Shown: piece by piece, positions 56,160-64,000 of the stretch
Layout of the letters: every line of letters starts with the position of its first letter
Position numbering within the stretch: the first letter of the stretch is position 1
Assembly (NCBI GenBank): GCA_028023455.1
Contig: JAQFVV010006727.1
Location: 144,501-208,500 of the forward strand
Reading direction: 5' to 3'
Length of the DNA stretch: 64,000 nucleotides
DNA from: Epiperipatus broadwayi
Lineage: Eukaryota > Onychophora > Udeonychophora > Euonychophora > Peripatidae
Notes under the pieces: generated by a model
Told to the model about the DNA's origin: nothing
What the model saw: the letters and a program-made list of their open reading frames with translations, nothing else
Database searches by the model: none
Made by a program: the position numbers and the translations under genes

Positions 56160-59130
56160 TATCATCATCATCAACCATTATCAATCCACTGCAGGATGAA
56201 GGTCTCTCCAAGTTTAATCCATCTTCTCCGATCTTTAGCTTCTCTTTTCCACAACACCCCTGCACATTTTCTTATTTCATCCATCCATCTCACATGTGGT
56301 CTCTTTCTGGGTCTTTTACAATCTCTTGGAATCCAGTTTAAAATTTCAATTGTCCATCTATTATCATTTCTTCTAGCAATATGTCCAGCCCAACTCCATT
56401 TCAATCCTTTAATTTTTTCAATAAGGTCAGTAACACCTGTTTGTTGTCTTACCCATACATTGCGTTTTCGATCTCTTCTTGTTACTCCCAACATACATCT
56501 CTCCATATTCCTTTGAGTGGTCTGAAGTCTCTGCATTGCTCTTCTATTAAGTGTCCAAGTCTCAGATCCATAAGTAAGAACTGGTAAAACACATTTATTA
56601 AAAACCATTCTTTTCAAACACATAGGCATATTTCCTTTTAGTATCAAGTTATTTCTACCAAAAGCACTCCAACCAAGTTTAATTCTATGATTAATTTCCT
56701 CCATTATGTTTCCATCTGTATTAATAATCTGACCTAGGTATTTGTAACTGTTAACTTCTTCTAACTCATCATAGTCAATCTTTAATTTCATATTTTGAGA
56801 AAATCTATTAAACATTACTTTAGTCTTTTTAACATTTATCTTTAGTCTTACTTTTGTACTTTCATCTGATAACTCCTGCAACATTTCCTGTAGCTCTAAA
56901 GCATTATTTGCAAAAACAACTACATCATCTGCAAAATCAAAATACTTTTACTCCTTTAGCTTCCCATTTTAATCCACAAAAAACTTCTTGCAACACTGCT
57001 GTAAAAAATTTTGGAGGTATGGAGTCACCCAGTCTTACACCCTTTTCAATGTTGATTTTCCTACTATCATTATGTAATATAATTGTTGCAGTTGCATTTT
57101 TATAAATATTCTTCAAAATATAATAGCCTGGATCTACACCTTGATGATCCAATGCTTTAATCACTGAAGAAATGTTTATAGAATCAAATGCCTTTTCATA
57201 GTTTACAAATCCTAAGCATAATGGCAACTCATATTCATTTATCCTTTCTATAATTTCTTTCAATAGCTGAATATGATCTACTGTACTAAAACCACTTTTA
57301 AATCCAGCTTGTTCTCTTGGTTGGTGGAAATCCAGTGTTTTCTGTAGATGAGTTGTAATTATCTTAGTAAAAAATTTGTATAAAACTGATAAAAGACTGA
57401 TAGGTCTGTAAGTTCTAATATCTTCTTTATCACCTTTTTTTAAATATTAATATTATTACTGCATTCTTCCAATCTTCCAGTACATCTTTATCATTTAGAC
57501 ATTTGGTATATACCTTTGCTAAAATTGTTTCTATTTCTTCACCTCCTTCTTTTAATATATCAATTATAATTCCATCATTTCCTGGAGCCTTTCCTTTCTT
57601 CATACATTTAATTGCATGTCTCACTTCTTCATTTAAAATTCTGGGCAATTCGGAAGATGTAATAGATATAGGAGGTACTTGTTCTTTATTACTATATAAT
57701 TCTTGATAAAAATCTTCTACCAATTTCATGATGTCATCTCTCTTTTTAGTAATAATTCCATCTTTTTTTTTATTGCAGATATAAATTTCCTACCAATACC
57801 AAAATGTTGTTTAACATTCTTGAGACTTTTATTTTCTTCTACAGCTTTCCTTGCTATTTCACAGTTATACTTTCTTATATCATTTTCAACTCTTTTCCGT
57901 ACCATTTTACAAAATTCGAGATATTCAATTCTTTTTAATACATCATTTTTGTATATCTTCATATTCCTTCTTTTCTTCATAAATTCTCTAGTCTCAGTAG
58001 AAATTTTATTAGTCAATTGCTGCTTTTTTCTACCAGCTATCTTTGTTGCAGTTTTTAAAAGTGTATCAGTTATTTTCATATTAATTTCATTCAAATCTGA
58101 ATCATGTTCAAAATCTCCTAATACTTGAAACCTATTTGTAAGTTCTAATTTAAATTCATTAGAATGTTTCTGAAGATTAGGAATATCAACTGTAAATATT
58201 GTTTTTCTCAATAATTTTTGCCTCTCTAGTTTTACCTTAACACGTAACTTACACCTTACTAATCGATGATCACTTCCTGTGTTAAATTTATTAAGAACAT
58301 TACAATCTTGAAATATGTATTTCCTGTTAGTCAAAATATAATCCAATTCTGCTGTACCTTCATTTGGATGCTTCCATGTCCATTTCCTTTTAACATTTTT
58401 CTCAAAAAATGAATTCATAATATAAAGTTTTTCTTTTTCTGCAAACTCCACAAGTCTATGTCCTCTCTCATTTCTATTACCATAACCAAAAATTACCTAC
58501 AGCAATTTCATCTTTCATTTGTCTACCAATTTTAGCATTAAAGTCTCCCATAACAATTTTAAAATGTTGTTTACTCTGATCAAAAGCCTTTTGTACATCC
58601 ATATAAAAATCTTCTACTACTTCATCACTATGAGAACTTGTTGGGGCATAAACCTGAATTATTTGCATTTGGTATCTGCTATTAAGTTGTATAACTAATC
58701 TTGCAACTCTGTCCGATACACCATCAATCTCCACAATATTGTTCTTCCACTTTTTATTTATAATGAATCCTACTCCACTTGTATTTCCAATATGTGTGCC
58801 TTTATAATAGAGTATATGTCCACTTTTTAAATCAATTGTTTCTTCACCTTTTCTTCTAACTTCACAAAGTCCAATAATGTCCCATTTAATATAAGACAAT
58901 TCTTCTTCTAATTCTTGCAATCTTCCTTCACTTGAAAGTGATCTGCAGTTGTAAGTACCTAAATAAAAAGTCGTCATCAAATGGCAGCCTGGGTCCACAA
59001 TCAGGGAATTCTTAGCACCCTCCACCTTCGGCCACCAACCGCTGCCTTGGTTGGTGACTTTACAGCCTCCTGGGAATAAGGGCCATGCTTTATTTTTGTC
59101 TGTCATAATTGTATATATGTATTGGAAAAA
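56160..59130 (-). mobile_element. RTE-clade LINE, nearly complete
   Basis: A single-ORF LINE reading leftward. The 3' end finishes with a short (GAT)n/(ATG)n run just after the stop (plus ATCATCATCATCA at about 56160-56172), typical of RTE elements, which end in short microsatellites rather than long poly(A). The 5' boundary beyond the ATG at 59106 is not clear and no target duplication was found. Four other, older RTE relics lie in the window (4.5, 7.5, 53.5, 60.8 kb). Confidence 0.85.
56171..59106 (-). pseudogene. RTE endonuclease-reverse transcriptase
   Basis: One protein of about 975 codons, split by about four frameshifts. Endonuclease: LGTYNCRSL, GLCEVRRKGEE, QVYAPTSSHSDE, MGDFNAKIG, DYILTNRK, GSDHRLVRCKLR. 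RT: GKAPGNDGII, TYRPISLL region, GFVNYEKAFDSI, KGVRLGDSIPPKFF, and FADDVVVFAN (56910-56940). The C-terminal domain includes TYGSETWTLNRRAMQRLQ, KGLKWSWAGHIARR and RPHVRWMDEIRK. The first Asp of the D-x-x-x-AFD motif is Asn (AAC at 57201-57203), which should abolish polymerase activity; QGDPLSP is changed to LGDSIPP. The frameshifts lie in A/T runs near 58485, 57768, 57437 and 56945, with the stretches between them open. Family: RTE; database names such as craniofacial development protein 2-like refer to this endonuclease. Confidence 0.88.
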
Positions 59131-60815
59131 TATTTATCATTTACACAAACATTCATTCTGCCTTATTATACATTAATTGAATAGAAATATGCTTGCCATT
59201 TTTCCTTAACTCTATACACAATTCTAAGAATTTTGATACATAACCTTCCTTGATATGATGGAGGAAATAATACAAGAACTAAGAAAACAATTAATATACA
59301 TCTTATTATTACTTTTAAAATTTAAAAGTTTTAAATTTGGCATCTTCTTGGCTTGCTCCATCTCTTAGGATTTTGAGAGTAGAGAAGTGTAAACACATTT
59401 GAGGAACTGAAATTTAACTCCCTCCTCATTCAAGGTAATATACATAAATAAAATGCAAAATATAGATTTCTAATTTATTTAAATAATTAAGCAAGCAGAT
59501 TTAATATTAATAAATACAATATCGATAATTTATGAGGTTAAGACTAGCTAATAAAGTATGTTAAATAAAATTGAGGTACAGTTAAAACTTGGAATAAAAT
59601 GACAGCATTTTTACCGGCAATGAAATTATGACTTCAGGACTTCTTCTGCGCAGATAGGTAGATCAGTTTAAGATCTTGAGACTGGCATGAATATGGTAGG
59701 ATGTGGATGGATTTTCTACATTATTGATGGAATTTCTCAGACGCCAACTCCACCAATGACCACAGAGAAGCCAACGCCCGAATACTCACTCATAGTGGTA
59801 GGTACTATTAACATTTTCAATTTCTTCTTCATAAGCACTAGGTAGAATTTTCTGTCAACAACAAATATATTTGCTGTATTCTATATTTTGAATTATTTGA
59901 GAATCAGAAATAACATGAAGCAGAATAATATGAAATACTTTATTTATTTTCTTCTTTATTTATTTTTTCAATGTTATATATCTAGAACATTGCCCCATTC
60001 CTGCTTATATATATTATTTTATGCCTGGGGTTATATCTCATGAATTTTTTCAATGGATTTTAATCTAACTTCTCTAACTGCTATTCCATCTTTGTTTTTG
60101 CTTCCTCAGTCCTTTGTGCACCAAATAGTTTTCCTCTTTTGTCTCTTACTTTCATTTAACACTTTAAAGTGTCTAAAGATGTCCATCTGTAACTATTGCA
60201 GCTGATGGTATATATAGATAGAGAAATATGGCACTTAGGCTCCCTTCCTTAATGGCTCCCTATTTCTCTCCCATTGTATATAATATTTTAATATTTTTTC
60301 TTAATTGAATCTACCTTTAACAGAATATACTTTTCTTAAAATAAAATCACATTATTTAAACAATCAGCCTTTAACTTTTTAAAAATGATGCAAGATTATA
60401 CATGCACATATTACTAATGTGTGCAGATATTAATAAATAAATTATATATATATATATGATAGGAAATAGGTTAAGTAAACATGAAGCAAATATATCTACA
60501 TACAGATATGCACCACTTCAATATAGACTCAGAATAATGATATATTCTGATGAATATTTATCAGAATGCAACAGCAACAATTAATTAATATTGATAAGGA
60601 TGTATGATAAAGTGATTTCAAGTATTCAAATCATTTTATAGCAGTTTTACAATAAGTATTTTGTGATTTAAAATAAGAGACAAATAATGCTTTAGAACTT
60701 CAGAAAATATTGCAAAAGTAATCAGATAAAAATTAAAAAATAGAACTAAAAATAAAGGATAAAAAAAAAAGATATTATGCTTTAGGTTTATTGCCTTAGT
60801 AAATATTTGGAATTA
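59131..60815. other. Non-coding DNA with one GC-richer island
   Basis: AT-rich except for 59630-59800, listed separately as a weak exon candidate. The island could alternatively be an RTE leader or another transposon piece. Confidence 0.45.
59673..59797 (+). CDS. Weak candidate internal exon
   Basis: One plus-strand frame is open from about 59673 and encodes GMNMVGCGWIFYIIDG and then SQTPTPPMTTEKPTPEYSLI, after which ATAGTG|GTAGGT offers a fair donor. The Thr/Pro-rich run followed by hydrophobic residues could be a membrane-proximal stalk entering a transmembrane segment. The acceptor side is poor: the nearest AG in frame has a weak pyrimidine tract, and the better acceptor (CTTCTGCGCAG, ending 59652) leads into an in-frame TAA. 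I do not recognise a protein family. Confidence 0.2.
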
Positions 60816-60819
60816 AATA

Positions 60820-61365
60820 AATACATGGGCATATTTCCTTTTAATATAAATTGGTGAGATTATTAATACACATATAACAGATGAATTTAATCATAGAATT
60901 AAATGCAGATGGAGATCTTTTTGCTAGAAATAACTTTATATTAAAAGAAAATAAGCCCTTATATTTAAAAAAATAAGCTTTATAATACATACGGTTTTAT
61001 CCATTTTCAAATAAGAATATGAAATTTGAAACTTAACAGAGGAGCAATAGAGTTTAAACTACTATGTGAAGCAAGGAAAAGTATATACTAAAAATAATAG
61101 AAAGATAATAAAAGCAAAATACATGGGTAAAAAAACAAACAAGTATCATTGATAGCATTGATAAAATTAAGACTGAAATGGAGTTGGATTAGACAATAAT
61201 GTGAGCTGAAAAGAGAATAAATGTCTAGCTGAAGTCTTAACTTGGATCCCAAAAGACAGAAAGAGATTTAGAAACAGATCACATGTAAAAAACATGAATG
61301 AAATTAAAAAGATTGCTAACTTGGAAACACTTTTGTCCTGAAGTAGATAGATTGAAAATGAAGAT
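60820..61365 (+). pseudogene. RTE LINE C-terminal relic with inversion at its start
   Basis: At 60820-60850 the sequence GGGCATATTTCCTTTTAATA matches the plus strand of the minus-coding RTE at 56.62 kb (LKGNMPMC block), so it is antisense here. Directly after, the plus strand codes in the sense direction: a degraded match to the YLGQIINTDG block near 60855-60900 and ARNNFILKENK (GRNNLILKGN) near 60925-60960. A counterpart of the VLPVLTYGSETW block is blurred near 61000, and WVKKQTSIIDSIDKIK (WVRQQTGVTDLIEKIK) lies near 61120-61170. It is heavily decayed. Confidence 0.62.
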
Positions 61366-62467
61366 GATAGGAAGATGTATATGTATAGGTCTGTATATAA
61401 ATTTATCTGCATAAAATGTAAAGTAAATATTGTTCAAACAATAAAGTAAATAGGAATTCCCCATTGACTCACAATATCTCAGTTTTAGAGCTGCATCATA
61501 AATTTTAATACGTCCTTAGATTATTATGATTTGAGTATTAAAAAAATGGTGGAAATTTTACTTTATATTGAAAAAAGAAAAGAAAATAATTCTGCTTAAA
61601 AAGTAATAAATAATCAGGTCTGATATTATCATAGATTTATTTTGATACTTTTAAATCTTTAATAATAGCATAGTTGTTCTACTTCTGCAAAGTCCAACTT
61701 GAATATCCATAATAAGCCAAAAATGTTAATAATAGTATCTAAAATAATATTTTCAATATATTTAAAACATTTTTTGCTCTGATTGGGTGAAAAAGCTTAA
61801 ATATATGAAGATCACTATTTTTTAACTATCTTTTAAGAAAAACCGGATTCACATACTCTCAATAAAAAACCTTTTGAATTTTTTTAATTGGAAAAAGGTA
61901 GCATTAGCCAAATACAAATCTATTAATTTTTATCAATTTGTGACATTAACAAAACTGTTTAATATTCAATTAATAAATAAACAACAATTCAGCATTTTCA
62001 ACTATCATATTCTGAAAATCTTTGTGCATATTTAAGGTTACTCTCCATTTTTAAAAGTTAATGACAACCATTGTATCAGTTCCTACAGAGATATAAAATT
62101 TTCCCACTAATACTAAAGAGCATATATTATAATTGAATATTTCATAGTTACAATCATTGCATTAATATTTCTCTAACCAATGTAGAATAAACAGGAAGCT
62201 TTATTCTCTAGATAAGAATAATTAGATAACCTATTTATCAATAACTATTAAATGGATGAGTTGTCAATATGCAATTCATCTAAAAGAAAAATCCTAAACC
62301 CGTTTGTAATCTGAAACATGTTATAGTTCAACTGGTTTGGATTCAAAACTACATTCTTTGTATGCTAAACAAATATATTAACTATTATAAACCTTAACAC
62401 TGCACTATAGAAACCACAATATTCTGTTTACTATCTTAATCAGTAGCAACAATAATATACTAGTCAA
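61366..62467. other. AT-rich non-coding DNA
   Basis: No feature is recognised. Confidence 0.6.
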
Positions 62468-62555
62468 GCATTGGTGGTCGAGAGGTTAGCATAGCTGCCT
62501 TACAAGCAGTTGTCCCGGGTTAGCAAGTCTGCTTCCCGATCGATGTTATGATACA
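62468..62555 (+). repeat. tRNA-like SINE, relative of the 37.4-kb copy
   Basis: It starts GCATTGGTGGTCGAGAGGTTAGC and ends CGATGTTATGATACATGAAAA, matching the start and end of the 37395-37491 copy. CTGC pairs with GCAG around a seven-base loop CTTACAA, as in an anticodon arm. Box B is disrupted (GTTAGCAAGTCTGCTTCCC). A short A-rich tail follows. No certain target duplication. Confidence 0.65.
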
Positions 62556-64000
62556 TGAAAAAAAACCACTATACTATCTTCAAAAAAACAGCATAATATA
62601 TGTGGCTAATCAATTTATATGGCATCAATAAATCATGTATTAAAAACTAGAAAAACAACTTTATTAGCCCATTGTAAAATGCAAAGTCCATAAAGATAAA
62701 CTATACTTGCCTAAAAAGTCATGACTAACAAATCTTATAATGACAATATAATATCTATTATGCTATCTGATCTTTACAAACAATGAAAAGTGTAAGAATC
62801 TTAAGCATCATTCTTACAGAAATATATTTTTATTAAGATCAAAGTGATTTTTCTTTTACATTTCAATTAATGATATTTTTTTTTTTTTTAGTAAAGTATA
62901 AGCTTAAAATGGCTTATCTCCATTTTTTCTTTTCAAAAAATAAATCTTCAATAAGATTTAAAGGCTTAATCTACTTAAGAGAACAAACAGTTAGACAATA
63001 CTAGAAATTTAGTTCAGTATTAAATTATTATCTTTGAAATCTTTATTAGCAGATTTAACTCTTTTATATCTATAAATGACAAAACATCTCACAGCATTAT
63101 TAAAAAATAAAAAGTAAATAATAATAGCAATTTATCACAGCATGATTTCATCTTATATTATCTAATTAATATCAAAGGTTATTTGTTGGATTCACATGAG
63201 AAAACATGCTTGAAGTATGAGTTGCAGTAACACTGACATCCATGTATATTGGTAAATGAAAAATTTAATAACCCAAGATAAGCTCAAATTGTTGCTTATG
63301 GTGGTGCATACTATATGATCTCCTGGAGCAAATTATCATTTGATTATTATAGTTCAGCTGTAAAGTTGCAACTCAAAAATTAAAGGTTCCTGGATAAATT
63401 CCAGCAGGATAAAGTGGTGTATAAAAATGCAGTTTACACAACAGAATAAAAATATTGTGTTCAATCTGTCATGGGATCCAAATGACACATAACTCCCAAG
63501 CAAGTAACTGTACAGATTATATTTATATTGTAATAATGTAGAAGAATATTATTCTCAGTATTTTAAAAAATATTATATATAGTATATTATAACAGACAAA
63601 AATATGCTAAAAATACACAAATGATAACATCTCAGGTTAAGTAGCTATTGGATGCCCAAAGTATTTACTCATACTGATGAAGTTGACCATATGATAATCA
63701 AAACTTAGTATGTTGCTATGTTATTATATACCTGATAGAAATTGATAAATAAACTATAGCAATATCTTCATCTCTAAGTTTAATAATAAAATAAAGTAAA
63801 ATCAATCAGCAGAATCTTGTTTCCAATTAGTAAAACCACCCAATATCATTGATTTGCATATTGTTTACTAACAGCATGATTTGAGGAAATCGTTGTATTT
63901 TTCGTGAACAATAATTGCTCTTATTCCTCTGGGCTGGCATTGAAAATAATAACAACTAACACAAATCAGCTTTATTTGCTTTTGAAAATAAGAATGCTTC
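62556..64000. other. AT-rich non-coding DNA
   Basis: No coding region is recognised. A less AT-rich patch at 63180-63480 has a box B-like GGTTCCTGGATAAATTCC near 63385 and may be a worn SINE. Confidence 0.5.

Noticed and set aside
57703-58128. 141-codon Phe/Ile-rich plus-strand frame that looks like a membrane protein
   Set aside because: Antisense of the Lys/Glu/Asn-rich RTE linker.
1-64000. CRISPR array, bacterial operons, rRNA
   Set aside because: No regularly spaced identical repeats with unique spacers, no ribosome-binding-site/gene clusters and no rRNA-like conserved blocks; the tandem repeats seen are contiguous.

Overview
This is nuclear DNA from an animal, probably an invertebrate, with a very A+T-rich genome (roughly three quarters A+T by eye). 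The evidence is the mix of elements: RTE-type and L1/Tx1-type LINEs, a Penelope-like element with a GIY-YIG nuclease, mariner and Tigger/pogo relics, an LTR retrotransposon and tRNA-derived SINEs. Long open reading frames are absent outside transposons, so the window reads as intergenic or intronic sequence. I cannot place the species. No complete host gene is visible. Three short islands may be host or LTR-derived exons: a possible last exon near 15.4 kb (+), a possible first exon with a TATA/Inr promoter near 21.4 kb (-), and a weak internal exon near 59.7 kb (+).

Layout. 0-4.5 kb: AT-rich DNA with one SINE relic and one hairpin. 4.5-5.7 kb: decayed RTE endonuclease region (+). 6.3-7.2 kb: end of a Penelope-like element (-), with a GIY-YIG domain, a small SINE inserted in it with a perfect 15-bp duplication, and a hairpin carrying a hammerhead-like core. 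7.5-7.9 kb: RTE C-terminal relic. 8.2-13.4 kb: diverged tandem repeats and SINE copies. 13.75-15.26 kb: 5'-truncated L1/Tx1-like LINE with poly(A) and target-site duplications. 18.2-20.2 kb: tandem repeats, including a ~360-bp array invaded by a 352-bp hairpin element. 20.4-22.1 kb: candidate promoter and exon, then a SINE. 22.7-24.2 kb: a Tigger transposase C-terminus duplicated in tandem. 28.1-33.2 kb: near-full-length two-ORF LINE (-), embedded in an (ATT)n microsatellite. 37.3-38.4 kb: Tigger-type non-autonomous DNA transposon with TA duplications and a SINE inside it. 42.8-43.6 kb: mariner relic. 46.0-53.0 kb: LTR retrotransposon with unusually long (~2.5 kb) LTRs, a partial gag and no pol. 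53.5-54.6 kb: RTE copy with an internal inversion. 56.2-59.1 kb: the best-preserved RTE (-). 60.8-61.4 kb: another RTE relic with an inversion. 62.5 kb: tRNA-like SINE.

How the parts work together. The RTE and L1/Tx1-like LINEs would supply reverse transcriptase, and the SINEs, which have long (12-15 bp) target duplications, probably depended on such enzymes. Tigger transposase would be expected to act on the TA-flanked short element. Every protein-coding element here carries stops or frameshifts, so nothing looks autonomous as assembled. The most interesting items are the Penelope-like nuclease next to a hammerhead-like hairpin, the microsatellite-embedded LINE, and the long-LTR, pol-less retrotransposon.
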